A stretch of 64,000 nt of DNA. It comes from Arthrobotrys musiformis. Lineage: Eukaryota; Ascomycota; Orbiliomycetes; Orbiliales; Orbiliaceae. The notes below the pieces were generated by a model, which had not been told where the DNA came from, did no database searches, and saw only the letters and a list, made by a program, of their open reading frames with translations. Below are positions 12,901 to 25,290 of this stretch, one piece after another. The position numbers and the translations under genes were made by a program. Each line of letters starts with the position of its first letter. Positions within the stretch are counted from its first letter, which is position 1. The stretch covers positions 434,001-498,000 of the forward strand of contig JAVHJL010000004.1 of NCBI GenBank assembly GCA_036971715.1. The letters run 5' to 3'.

Positions 12901-15900
12901 TCAACGGCCGCCGATTCAGCCTGGATTTGTTGTACCACTTGATCAACAGATAAAAATCTTCGATGCGATCATGAGAGCCGTGCCAAGCGTTGGGAAGGAC
13001 GAGGCTACCGCTCTTGCTATCGTTCGACTTTTGGTGCTTTTGACCAGAAAACGAGAAATCGCGCTCAAGATGGGAGAGTACCAGAACATCAACCGATTAT
13101 TCCACATGTTCAAGGGCATGGCCGGCAGCGACACATCCAAGGTCCGAAGCTGTATCATGCTTATCGTCCGTCACATCATCGAGGACGACGAAACAGTCAA
13201 GGCGTTCATGGCCAGCGAGATCAAGAATTTCTTCAAGAGTCGCGGTCAACGGGGTAGTAGACATATTGACCCTGCGACTTTCTGTAGGCAGTGCTCGCAT
13301 TTGGTGCTCAGAAACCCCGAGGTGTTTGTGGAGGCTACGAACGAGCTTTGCAAGTTGTTGAATTATCAACCGAGTGTGAGGCATCAGCAGATTGTGTTGA
13401 AGGAATCCGATACGAGGGATGATAAGAAGGATACGGACGAGGAAAAGAAGGGCGAAGGCGAAGAAGGAGAGGCGGGACCTTCGGGGACCACCTCTGCTGG
13501 ACCTTCCGCAGATACTGAAAAGGGCAAAGAGGTTGATGGTAAGGGTAAAGCGAATGCCGACGCTCCTGTTCCGGAGAAACCAAAGGTGGTTACCGATTTG
13601 AAGCCACCCGGCGTGGAGAAGCCTGATGGGGTTGTTCATTACCTACTCTGCGAGCTTTTGGCGATCAAGGATGTTGATGCCAGTGAAGGTATCACCCCCG
13701 CGACTACTACGGATGAGAAGCCTGCTACCACTGGGGCTACTGAAGGCAAGAAAGAGACTGGTGGTGATATCGAGATGACTACCGAGGAGACGAGTTCTTC
13801 TGCATCCGGCGCCCCCGCTACCCCTTCTGACAAACCAGCCAAGAGCGAGAAGGTAGAGTTCAACGGAGCGGACCATCCAAACTACCTGTACAGGTGTTTC
13901 TTGTTACAAGCCCTCACGGAGATTTTGGCTTCTTTCAACCGCAGCAAGCTCGAGTTTATCAACTTCTCACGACGGGCTAACGCTCGTGATCCGATCACAC
14001 CTTCGAAGCCACGAACGGGAATTCTCAATTACCTTCTTACAGACTTGATTCCTGTTGGCACCTTATCTCAACCCGACGACACAATTTTCAAGAAGAGGAC
14101 CATGACTTCCAATTGGGCCATTTCCGTTGTTGTTTCTTTGTGCGCTCATACTGGCGAGACGGCTAATGTGGATGAGGAGCCGGATCTGATATTTGTGCGT
14201 AAGCACGTTCTCGACGCTTCAATCAAGGCGTTCAAGGATGCCGGTGCATCTTCGGAGCATCTGGATGCGAAATACGCTCGCATGTTGAATCTCTCCGACC
14301 TACTTTATAGGATGTTGGCATCCCGGCCCAACGCCTCACAGAACAACCACCTCCTGGAGAAATCCCAAAAGCAGCTTGCGAAGTTCATGTTTGAAAAGAA
14401 TTTTGTGAATGCTCTGACGAATTCTTTGAGCGAGATTGATCTCAACTTCCCGAGCGCACGTAGGGTTATTAAGTACATCTTGCGCCCTCTCAAGTTACTC
14501 TCGAAGACGGCTTTGGATCTCGGGGAGGAGGATATCAATATTCTGGGAGCTGAGCAACAATACCTTGGAGATGAGTTCTCCATGGAAAGTCTGAGCGAGG
14601 TCGACGATGTTGATGATTTCAGAGAGGACACTCCTAATTTGTTCCAAAATTCGGCGCTTGGTATTCTCGAAGGTGGAGAGATGGAAGATGAGGAAGATGA
14701 ATACGGGGACGAAGACGATGAGATGTATCTAGATGAAATGGAGGAGTATGAAGAGGAAGAAGAGGATAGTCAGGCTAGTGACGAGGAGGATGAACTTGAT
14801 GAGGAAGGAATTCGCGAGCGCATGGAGGTAGGTTATTCCTTCCTTACAGAATCTTTGATTTGGGCAATGCTGACGTCTGGGATTTACTTCTACATAGATG
14901 GAAATCGTCGTCGATGAAGGTCATGAATCCGGTAGCGAAGATGAAGATGAGGATATGGACGACGAGGACGAAGATGACGATGACGACGATATCGGTGATG
15001 ACGGGCTCCCTCACGAAGTTCAACGCGCGCTTGATTACCAAGATGAAGATGATTGGGAGGCTAGCGACGGTGGCGATGGAGACGATCTTGTTGGGGTATT
15101 ACCTCAGGATCAAGATGGCCTTCTCGACCACGTTAACCGTGTCATTGCCGGTGATACCGAGCTTGCTGAAGAAATGATGGAAGATCGCGAAGATGGGTTT
15201 ATTGAGGATCCGGAAGAAGATGATGAAGACGAGGAGGAAGAGGAAGAGTTGGATGAAGACGATGCCGTTGCTCAAGACGAAGAAGGCGAGGATGATGAGG
15301 ACGATATGGGTATTCCGTGGGAGTGGCCTGAGGATTATGGAGATGCGCCTTTGATGACACGGGCTAGACATCCGAATACCCAGGGGAATGGTTGGTACAC
15401 GCTTGGTGGTACTTCTCGGGACATTATCCGTAAGTTTGGGCAGCCCGGTTTTATATTCGATTTCATTTTTATTTTTTTAGAAGTACGCGGATTTACTTTT
15501 ACTGATTGCAGTTAATGGTTTAGTAACAGGTGCCGGAGGCCGTCCGAATGAAGAGAACATGCAAAATCCACTTCTACAACCGACTGCTCATACTACACAC
15601 CCACGAGCTTCCCTTCACCGTCATGGACATGGTGGTGAATGGATTAACGCCTTTGACCCATTCGACGCCCCCGCTATTGGTGGCCCTGGCGCAGTTTCCT
15701 GGTTGACTTCGCTTATGAATCTTGTCGGCCGCGCGCAGAACTTGCCATCTACCATGGCTGCCGGTGGTGGTACTTTACAATTTCACATCTCAGCCGGACC
15801 CGGCTCGGGCGGTGTCTTCCCACCTGAAATCGAGGCGCTACTTAATATCCGACGACCCGGACATCAGGATCCACGAGCACGTGAGCAACGGGCCGATCCT

Positions 15901-18900
15901 CTTAGTGCGGTTGCGTTTACGCCTTATTCTACTATTCAACGATGGCTGGACGAGATGAGACTTGGATGGGGTGCTGGAGGGCAGGAAATCGCCGGACGTG
16001 TTATTAACTCTGTTTTGAGCGAGCTTGTGCCACCCGCTATTGAGGAGGAGAGACTACGAAAGGAAAGAGAAGAGCAAAAGAGGAAAGAAGAGGAGGAAGC
16101 TAGGAAGAGGAAAGAGGAGGAAGCTAGAATTGCGAGGGAAAAGGCTGAGGAAGAAGAAAGGCTACGAAAGGAAGAAGAGGAGAGGAAACGTAAAGAGGAA
16201 GAGGAAGCTAGAGCTGCTGAGGAGGCTGCAAGAGTCGCCGAAGCTGCCGCCGCCGCCGCAGCTGCCGCAGCTGCTTCAAGTGCCAGTGCTGAGGGTTCCG
16301 CCGCCGATGGTGGGGCTATGGAGGGTGTTGAGTCGTCTGCTTCGCAAGCACAAGAGCATGGATCTTCAGAGGCGGGACCGTCAGAACAACCACCGCAAAG
16401 AGCTGTCACTTACATTCGTGGCCGTCAAGTTGATATTACTGGAATGGGCATCGATCCTGAGTTCTTGGAGGCTCTTCCGGAAGACGTTCGAGAGGAAGTT
16501 CTCGCCAATCACATCCGCGAACAACAGCAAGCTTCTAATACCGGAGACCAAACCAATGAGATCAGTCCAGAGTTCTTGGATGCCTTACCTGAAGACATTA
16601 GACAAGAAATTATCCAGCAGCAACAGGCTGAGCAGCGACGACGAGAACGTGAGGCTCAACGAGCCGCGACGGGACAACTACGAGGCCCTGCTGACATAGA
16701 TGTCGCGAGCTTCCTGGCTACTCTCGATCCTTCTCTTCGCCAAGAGGTCATCATGGAACAAAACGACGAAATGCTCGCCCACTTCCCGGAGAACATTGTG
16801 GCTGAAGCGAACGCACTACGAGACAGATCTCGGATCCAGCAAATCGGAGATATCACTCGGGTTGTGCGATCGCGACCAGAGGAGGTTCAGCCGCGACTTG
16901 TTCCTGAGAAGAAGGTGCGCAAACAGTCGCCGCAAATGCTTGATAAGGCTGGAGTTGCGACCTTGCTACGACTCATGTACATTCCACACCAAGGAAGCAC
17001 CAAACAATCGCTTCACGATATCCTGGTCAACATCTGCGAGAATAAGGTTACTCGAAACGAGGTTTTGGGATTACTTTTGTCTATCCTGCAGGACGGCAGT
17101 ACCGATATGAACGCCGTCGAAAGGAGCTTTGCGCAATTATCTCTTCGGGCCAAGCAGGTCAATCCATCATCATCCACTAAGACGCCGCAATCGGCACTTA
17201 AGAAGGCGCCGACGATTCCGTTACCGCAGACGAATAGTGAAATGTCGCCGTTGATGGTTGCGCAGCAGTGTCTCGCCGCGATTTCATCCCTAGTCAGCTA
17301 CAACGATCACATCAGCAATTTCTTCTTGAACGAGCACGACATCCATACTGGGCTCAAGAAGTCCGTTAGCAGAAAGGGCAAGGGCAAGGAGAACCAGCAG
17401 AGCAAGGCTAATCGATATCCGTTGAATACCATGCTTGCGCTTTTGGAACGACCGTTGATGACTGAGAGTTCCGGGTGTATGGAACAGCTTGCTTCTTTGC
17501 TCACTGAGATTACAAGGCCGCTTTTGTTGCTGCTGAGAAAGGAGAAGAAGAAGCCGGTTGAGGAGAAGAAGACTGAGGAAGGGGAGAAGGCTTCTGAAGA
17601 GCAGCAACAACCGCAGGAGGGACAACAGACTGAAGGGGCAGCTACCGCCGATACAACTACTGAGGCGGCTACTTCGGTTCCCGCGACGGCTCCGGAAGGA
17701 CAAGGTGCTACGACGACACAACAGCCTGCTCAGCCAGTTCCAGAGGCTCAGGCTGCTTCTTCTGAACAAACTCCTACCGCCACTACCGAAGCTCCTACTT
17801 CTAGTTCCGCTGAACAAGCTACCACTGAAGAAACGAAAGACAAACCAGAGGATGAAGCCAAACCCGTCCCCGAGAAGAGGAGAACTACCTTGCAAGCCCC
17901 CGTTGTTCCGGACCACAACCTCTGCCTTGTCGTTGGCATCATTACTAGTCGGGAGTGTAGCAGCAAGACGTTCCGTGAAACTTTGACCACTATGGTCAAT
18001 TTGTCTGCTATCCCCGGAGCGAAGGAAGTCTTTGGTGCTGAGTTAATTCGACAGGCCCAGATCCTTGGTGGGACGATATTGGACTCTCTATCGGAGCTTG
18101 CCTTTAACCTTAAGAAGTCGGAGAGCGGCACCGAGATCGAGGGACTATCCAACTTCGCGCAAAGTAGTTCCGACCAAGCCAAGTTGTTGAAGACTTTGAC
18201 AGCTCTTGATTACCTCTTCGACGCCAGCAAGAAGAAGAAGGACGAGCAGCAACGACAGGAAGAAGGCAATAGCGACGAAGCTGCCGATGCCAATAAGGCC
18301 GATGATTCCCGCCCTAGCGACGCAGAACTTCTGGAACGACTTTACGAAAACCTGTTGTTCGGTCCACTTTGGGCTTGCCTCAGCGACTGTTTGTCCGTCA
18401 TCCATGACCGAGAGGATATGCTTCACGTTGCCACTATCCTCCTTCCAATGATGGAGTCTCTTATGGTTGTTTGCAAGAATAGCGGTGTTAGTACCAAACG
18501 CTCCGCTAATAGCCAATCTCAGCCACTCTCTGCGGTTTCCGAGTCGAACATGCAATCACTCTTCTTTACCTTCACCGAGGCCCACCGCAAGATTCTCAAC
18601 CAGATGGTCCGCAACAATCCCAAGCTTATGAGCGGGTCGTTTTCACTGTTGGTTCACAACCCCAAGGTTCTTGACTTTGATAACAAGCGGAACTACTTCA
18701 ACCGACGACTCCATACACGTGTCCCGGGTCGGGATTCCAATATCAACTACGGACCTTTGCAACTTAACGTCAGACGTGACCAGGTCTTTATGGATTCCTA
18801 CAGATCCTTGCACTACAAGCGTGGAGATGAGATCAAGTATTCTAAACTCAACATTCGATTCCAGGGTGAAGAAGGTGTTGATGCCGGTGGTGTCACAAGA

Positions 18901-19972
18901 GAATGGTTCCAAGTTCTCGCACGCCAGATGTTCAATCCCGGTTATGCTCTCTTCTTGCCCGTCGCCTCCGATCGCACGACTTTCCATCCCAACCGTATGA
19001 GCGGTGTCAACTCTGAACATTTGAGCTTCTTCAAGTTCATCGGTCGTATCATCGGAAAAGCACTCTACGAAGGCCGCGTTCTCGACTGCCATTTCAGCAG
19101 AGCAATGTACAAGCGTATTCTCGGACAAAACGTCAGTCTGAAGGATATGGAGAATCTAGACTTGGAGTACTACAAGTCACTTCAGTGGATGCTTAAGAAC
19201 ACCATTGAGGATGTGCTACTGCTCAGCTTCAGTCTCGATACCGACGACTTTGGAGTTGAGAGGGTGTTGGATCTGATCCCCAATGGGTCCAATATCCCAG
19301 TTACGGATGAGAACAAGGAGGATTACGTGAAGAAGGTGACACAGTTTAGGCTTGTTGGCAGTGTTAAAGAGCAGATGGATCACTTCTTGCAAGGGTTCCA
19401 TGATATTGTCCCCGCGGAGTTGGTTGCTATCTTTAACGAGCAGGAGCTTGAGTTGTTGATTTCTGGGTTGCCAGATATTGATGTTGACGATTGGAGGAAC
19501 AATACTGAGTATGCTCTCTTCTCCTTTTGCTTCTTTTTCTTTTTTTTGGTCGGGATGGTTTGCTAACTTTGGGGGATTTTAGGTACCACAATTATACTGC
19601 TTCGTCCCCACAGGTGCAGTGGTTCTGGCGAGCGGTCCGCTCCTTTGATAAGGAAGAGCGAGCTAAACTACTTCAGTTCGTCACTGGTACTTCCAAGGTT
19701 CCTCTCAATGGGTTCAAGGAGCTTGAGGGTATGAACGGGTACTCCAAGTTCAACATTCACCGGGATTATGGCAATAAAGACCGGTTGCCGAGCAGTCATA
19801 CTTGTTTCAACCGTAGGTTTTCCCTGTTTTATAACAAGCGATTTGGTATGGGATTTGCTAACTAGGTTTGACTTTAGAAATTGATCTTCCTGAGTACGAA
19901 ACATACGAAAATCTCCGCAAAAACTTGCTTACAGCCATCACTGCTGGTGCGGAGTATTTCGGCTTCGCTTAA
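6919..19972 (+). CDS. TOM1: TOM1/HUWE1-like giant HECT-type E3 ubiquitin ligase
   Basis: Nine exons: 6919-6963, 7034-7348, 7411-10840, 10902-11021, 11076-14827, 14898-15429, 15512-19508, 19583-19812 and 19878-19972, giving 4171 aa, the usual size of fungal TOM1. The start MRIKKTPSQKHEQ and the following SPFIRDF segment match the family N-terminus. In order: DUF908 and DUF913 armadillo-like regions (about 90-1250), a UBA domain near 1505-1545 (MGFGPEAALDALRRSHGN), long Thr/Ala/Pro linkers, a very acidic Asp/Glu region near 2510-2660, a charged Glu/Arg/Lys coiled coil, tandem ubiquitin-binding motifs of DUF4414 type near 3035-3140 (FLEALPEDVREEV, FLDALPEDIRQEI), and a C-terminal HECT domain (about 3820-4171) with catalytic Cys4138 in HTCFN. 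HECT ligases take ubiquitin from an E2 onto this Cys and pass it to substrates. Yeast Tom1 acts in histone and ribosomal-protein turnover and mRNA export. No broken domain is seen. Confidence 0.97.
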
Positions 19973-20599
19973 GGAACCCTTATCGCATCTCTACTCTGGA
20001 ACAACTTTCTACTATTCTTTTTAAGTCATGAATTCATGAAACCGTCTTTTTACTCTGACAAAAACTATTATTCTTTCTTTTCTTTGATTCTCTCTTAGTG
20101 TTATAGCATTAACTTAGGGGGTTTATTACAAAATGGCTTATGTGTTACGTTTTCAATGTTCTTTGCGTTTTCCTGCCGTGCCTTTCTACTGTCCGCATAC
20201 CCTTTCCTTTCAACTTCGTGCCAGCTTTTTTTGTCTTTGCCTTCAACATGGATGGGATAGATACTTATCATTACTTTCCTGGGTTTTCGCTGTTTTCTGT
20301 TTTCGCTTTTCTTTTTAATATTCCTTTTTCCTTCTGTTTTTTAAATTACCTTTGCATCATGGCGGATGGGATAGAAGGAACTCTTTCTAGGAGGAGAAGA
20401 CCGGAGGATGTGCAGATCTTTCGGGACGAAACTACTGGGGGAGACTTAGGAGGTAGCTTTAGTGGTAGAAAATTTAGGTGGTTTTTATCATTTCATTCTG
20501 TAAAATGGTGTGACTAAGGTTTACTTTGGTGGTAAGGATGTGATATTATGGTGAATAAGTGCGGATATATATATGCTATTCTGGTCGTATGGAAAGGTT
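19973..20599. other. Convergent intergenic region between TOM1 and the exo-polygalacturonase
   Basis: Holds the 3' ends of the two converging genes. It is T-rich just after the TOM1 stop and contains only unpatterned short ORFs. No RNA gene or repeat is recognised. Confidence 0.6.
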
Positions 20600-22218
20600 T
20601 TATGAGTCGACGCAGTTGAGGGTTTTTAGGAATCCACGGTAGAGGTTCGCGCAGACGTGCTGTGCTGGTTTCCCGCTGGGTGGTTTTACGGTGATGTTGT
20701 CGGTGTGGATGCATTGGCAGACCTGGTTTTAGACTGTTAGATTTGCTAAATATAAGAAGATTTGGGGGGGTTAGAAGACCTACGTTTGGGCTGCTGCAGA
20801 CTAAGGTTGCTACTTTGGGGTCGTATTTTTTGCTGGCGATGCCGTCGAAGTTTTTGAACCAGATGTCTTGGATTGCTAGTTTTGACTGTAATTATGATTT
20901 GATTAGCAGGGGATTTACTGGAAGATCCGCTGGAATACAGAGGTGTCTTACTGGATATTGTGTGCAGATTGTTCTGTTGCTTTGGCCGTAGCATTGGGTC
21001 ACTTCGATTGCCCAGTCGGCGCTGTTGATGTGCATGCCGTCGTAGGTCTAATATATTTATAATTATTCTTAGTTGATGTTTTCGTATTTTGAAGATTGAG
21101 AAGTTAACTAGTTTACTCACGATATTGTTCACCATTCCCAGCCCACCGCCACTCATACCGTTATTTGGAACGTTGGGGTTAACGTCAGGGTAAACTTTGA
21201 TGCGGGCGGCGCTCCCCACGTTATTCATCGTAGTATTGTAGACTAGAACGTTTTCGACCAAGTCGTATACGCCGTAGTACTGGCCGAGGGATCCGATGGA
21301 CATTCCGTGGGAGCCCGTGCATTGGTTGTTCTGGACGACGATGTTTGTGGAGTTGGGCTTCCAGGAGAAGCAGTCGTCTGTATTGTTTACGATTGAGTTT
21401 TGGACGATTAGGTTGTCTGTGCGGTAGGTATCCCAGCCGTCTAAAGAATCAATCATCAGTATATGCGTAAGTACTTGTTTTGGTACCTAATGGAACCAAA
21501 TAATAGATTCTTGTCTCTTACCAGTATTTTTCGGGCTATTGGAGTTTACGCTAAAGACATCCAGACGGATGTTATCATAAATGATATCGCTGGAGTCGGT
21601 AACCCAATTGAACCAATTGGGAGGATTTATCATCCTCAATCCGCTCCAAGTGCCACCTTTCATCCCGGAGACTCCGACCATCATGGGTCGGTAGATAGAA
21701 CTATTCTTCGCATATCCGTCCCACCACGTCTGGCCCGAGCCATCGATAGTACCTTTCCCGGAACCGAAGATATTAATATCCTCGCCACCGAAGAGGATCA
21801 TAGTATTAGCACCCTGGAAGGTGAACTTGAAGCTATTGGCCTCCCAATACGCAACATCTGGAACGAACTTCAACGTCCCCTGGATGTCAAAATCCACATG
21901 TTTCAGAAATGTCAAGTCGAGGGCTTTGCCAATGATGTAGAGATCATCCATTAAGGCTATCGTGCCGCCGTCGTTGCATTTCTGTGCGGCTGCGAGGATG
22001 TTATCGCTGTCATCCTTGCCGTTGCCTAAGGCATCGACGAAGCAGTGACGGGTACGTTTTGGGGAGGTGGGGAATTGTTTTCCGGTTGTGTATGGGTGTG
22101 GTTTTATCGTGGGGCGGGGGGCTGTGGTGTGGCCGTTGTGGGTTCGGCCGGTTGCTTCTGTGAGGGCGGAGAGGGCGGTGAGGGCTATGGCTATTGGGAG
22201 GAGGAGTTTGGAGAACAT
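20600..22218 (-). CDS. Secreted GH28 exo-polygalacturonase
   Basis: Five exons on the minus strand: 22218-21522, 21440-21121, 21047-20952, 20885-20784 and 20722-20600; 445 aa, normal for fungal exo-polygalacturonases. A hydrophobic signal peptide lies at about 1-20. The protein is a GH28 right-handed parallel beta-helix hydrolysing alpha-1,4 bonds of polygalacturonate by inversion. Family landmarks are all visible: NTDGWD near 231-236 (its Asp codon is split by intron 1), NTDDC near 252-256 with two acidic residues, GSHGMS near 275-280 with the catalytic His, and RIK near 312-314 for substrate binding. The NTDDC..SWKPN form and the C-terminal VCSSPN..CQC segment point to the exo rather than the endo branch. 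Exo enzymes release galacturonic acid from non-reducing ends. The gene lies upstream of, and divergent from, a pectinesterase. The exo assignment is inferred; GH28 is certain. Confidence 0.95.
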
Positions 22219-25200
22219 TGTGGCTTTTTTAATGCGTTATAATAATTATAAGTGCACGATGTCTATATTTGATGAGGAATTTATCTACGAAGACCACATG
22301 GTACTTTAGGGATTATACATGCTATATATAATAATATCAATATATAGGCTTCCACTTTTGCAAGTTTTCACAGCGCGCTCTTTATTATTGTCATTGGGAT
22401 ACGATATAGTCAGCCTTCGATGCCGATTCCCGAATTTGAGAATGCATATTGCAGCTATGGTCGTGATTTCCTTCCGTACTGGCCTAGTGGCTTGAGCGAT
22501 TCTAATCGCCTATCCCCAGGTTTCGATAGAATCTTAGCAGTGCCGCTCGCAAATTAATCCGGGGATGTCTCAGCCGGAGGAAATATACCAAGGCCGCCCA
22601 GTTTATGCATGGTCACGTCTGTGCATTCTGGTTTTGTGCATATGCTGGATGTACATTTTCTATGAGGTCGTGTCGATACTAATTTAGAAACTGGGGAAAG
22701 GTGCGAGCGGCTCAAAGCGGAGCGGCTCTACTAAGTTACACGTTCCATATTGTCAATGGACTCTAAAAGCTTGTTAGCTAGATGAGTGGGCCAATTGCAA
22801 CCAGTTTGTGGCGACCCTGTCACCCGATACCGTGGATCATCTCCGCTCGCCAAATATCGTATATCTAGAAATTCCCAATTTAGGGATTTACCGGGTAAAT
22901 TGAGAATGTGAGTTTAGCCTAGCTACCGAACGTTGAAGAGAATCTAAGTGCATCTTCGAAATCGGGGTTGACGGTTTTAGTTGCTACTTTTGCAGATGCG
23001 GTATGTGCAGGTTATAATGCGGAGGTCCATTTTCATGTGCTTCCAGCGCAGCGGCCACATTATCATTTAACCGGTTTAGCCGGCGCTTTTCGTCGTAGAT
23101 TTTCCACCGAAGTTATGAATAGCAAACTGGCAGAAATCTTCATACTCCAATCACCAGAAATTGGAACACAGCTTCAATTGGTGGAACTTCATGGTTGCGT
23201 GAGGTTCAGGTATCATTTTCGTGCTGCTCAAGATCAAAATAATTGGAAAACTAATGTGAAGTTTGTGGGCTAGTGCATAACTTGAATATCGCTTGAAGTG
23301 CGCTCTGTTCTCGCGTTCATGCACTCCAACATGCGGTAGGATCTATGGCATATTGATAAATTCAAATTCACACTCCTTATGCACCTATTTGGATTTGCTG
23401 TCGAAGCTTTCTATATGACGGCTATCTTGGAGCCCCACCAATCAACGTCCGTATGGCCACTAGCTGGTATCTCAGTCTCAATACCACAAATCGACCAGCC
23501 CCAGACTAGATCGACCGTATCTACAAAGGAAGTTGTCTGACCAGGCGCGAAACTGGAACCTTTCGGCTTAATTAAGCTGTGGAGACCAGTCTGCTTTGGG
23601 CTAACTCGCGGGGAAACCCACTGGAACCGAGCCAGCCAAGAGGCCGGGGAAAGCTTGAACTTGGAGCCATCCCCAGGTTGCAAGACGCGAGAATGCCGGC
23701 CAGAAATTTACACTTAGTCTAATATAATCCTTAGGATTTGGGTCTCAGAGGTTTCATGAAAGATAGTGCCCTGTTCCAATTCCGGACTAACCTAAAAACA
23801 AGGAAAGCTAGGAAATAGAAACTAATCTAGGGCCTCACATATGCCTGGAGGCAGGAGTTTTAGAACAACACAACTTGTTTTAATGTCAACACATGTATGC
23901 GTTGGATTTCTGGTTTTGGCATTTTTCCTAAAGGGTCCAATGGAAAAATGCTCATCTAGACGACGTCGGCTTTCGAACGGATATCTCAATGCTCACAGGA
24001 TGGTTGGACATTTCGAGGAAGTGAGAGCCTTATCCTGATGAATTTCCTTTCAGTCAAAATCCTAAGACTCGAGATCTTCCTAACCAAAAACATTAAAATG
24101 GGACTTGAGCTTATTTTGCTCTGCCAACTATAAAAAACTTCTCAGATATCCGAATCCGAGAAGCAAAATCGAAAATCTAACTAGCCGGATCTTTTAAAAA
24201 AAAAATCGGAACCTGGTTCAATCTCTTGCTTGTTCAAAGGAAGGCTCCCATTCTTCTAAGCACTTCGTTTGCGAATAAATGGACAATAATGTGAATGACA
24301 TTATCTAGAGACCCTTCTATTCCACAAGGTTTCGGCAGAGCAAACCGAGTTAGACTTAGATCTTGAAATTAGCAACTGCATAAATATTTAACTGTCACAA
24401 TAATTTACTGCTCATTGTTTTAAAATCTAAAGCTTTGAGAATTTTCAGGGCCGATTTTTGATCTGTGGTTGGAATTCCGTCCGCCGGCTCGTCAAACGGC
24501 AAGTATCCGCCCGGATCTATTAAGGCTAAATTCGTGGAGTGGATAGCTGCATACACTACTCTTACGTATAGCTTGTTTGCCCAGTAGAGTAATGCCAAGA
24601 ATAAACCACAATAATATCCAATTGACCAGTTTCTCGACACAAAGTTAAAGCCCTGGGTGGGCAGATCTAGACCCGGGTTTGCGACAAGTGGATCCATGGT
24701 AGACACCTCTTCCAGAATTAAGCCTGAACACATGATCTACGGCCCGCATGCCTAAAAAGGCGCTATAGGTTAGGGTCACTGTTGTTTCATAGTGCGATCT
24801 TTAGGATATTCAAATAAAATTCTTGTCTATTTCGCCTAAAATCTCAAGATCTCGCCTGTATTCCAGAATCTCGTTCTTCAATCACGAGCGAATACAGCAT
24901 CCAAGGTGGTTGATTACGTGTCGCCGGCTAATTCATCTTTTTCTTACAAGCTTCGAAAGGCTTAGCATAAATATTCCGTCTGTCGTTGAAGAATTTCCCC
25001 CAATAGAACCTGTACTGGGACCTCCGAAAATATCATATGACTGTAAAAAAATTGAGGGTGCTTTTCAATATATGCCTTTTAGGTCAAGTGTTATACACTT
25101 GATGAGAATTAAACCGCTGGATTGGGTACCGTTTTTCATGTTTATAAGCCCCAATATTCCCACTGTTGTATTTACGATATATCGTTAAAGTTTTGAATAA

Positions 25201-25290
25201 CAGCAAGATTCACCAACCGCTTGAGCTAAGACCTCTTTGACTGTTTACGGGTATCTCTAGCAAATTTAGCTTAACTAGCACACTGCCGCT
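22219..25290. other. 3.1 kb AT-rich intergenic region between the two divergent pectinase genes
   Basis: Probable shared upstream region of the exo-PG (-) and pectinesterase (+). Short ORFs at 22968-23273 (+), 23411-23683 (-) and 24823-25188 (+) have no recognisable family, no Met/splice support and AT-biased composition, so they are not called. The sequence CCACCAAT at 23435-23442 resembles the core of the reported Aspergillus galacturonate-response element; see findings. Confidence 0.5.
24395..24733 (-). CDS. Doubtful small hypothetical ORF (112 aa)
   Basis: An ATG-started 112-codon ORF inside the AT-rich spacer between the pectinase genes. Its translation has one possible membrane segment (about 37-62, SIGYYCGLFLALLYWAN and following) and a polar C-terminus. 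No family is recognised, no intron signals were used, and no neighbour supports it. It may be a chance ORF or a relic. It is listed only because its composition is less repetitive than other short ORFs here. Confidence 0.15.
   Translation of the reverse strand: MCSGLILEEVSTMDPLVANPGLDLPTQGFNFVSRNWSIGYYCGLFLALLYWANKLYVRVVYAAIHSTNLALIDPGGYLPFDEPADGIPTTDQKSALKILKALDFKTMSSKLL

Noticed and set aside
17290..17916. 208-codon minus-strand ORF inside TOM1
   Set aside because: Shadow of the real + strand exon; its Leu/Ser/Arg-rich composition reflects the Glu/Lys/Ala-rich sense strand.
22968..23273. 101-codon ORF in the pectinase spacer
   Set aside because: No recognised motif, no neighbour support, and similar-length ORFs are common in the surrounding AT-rich DNA.
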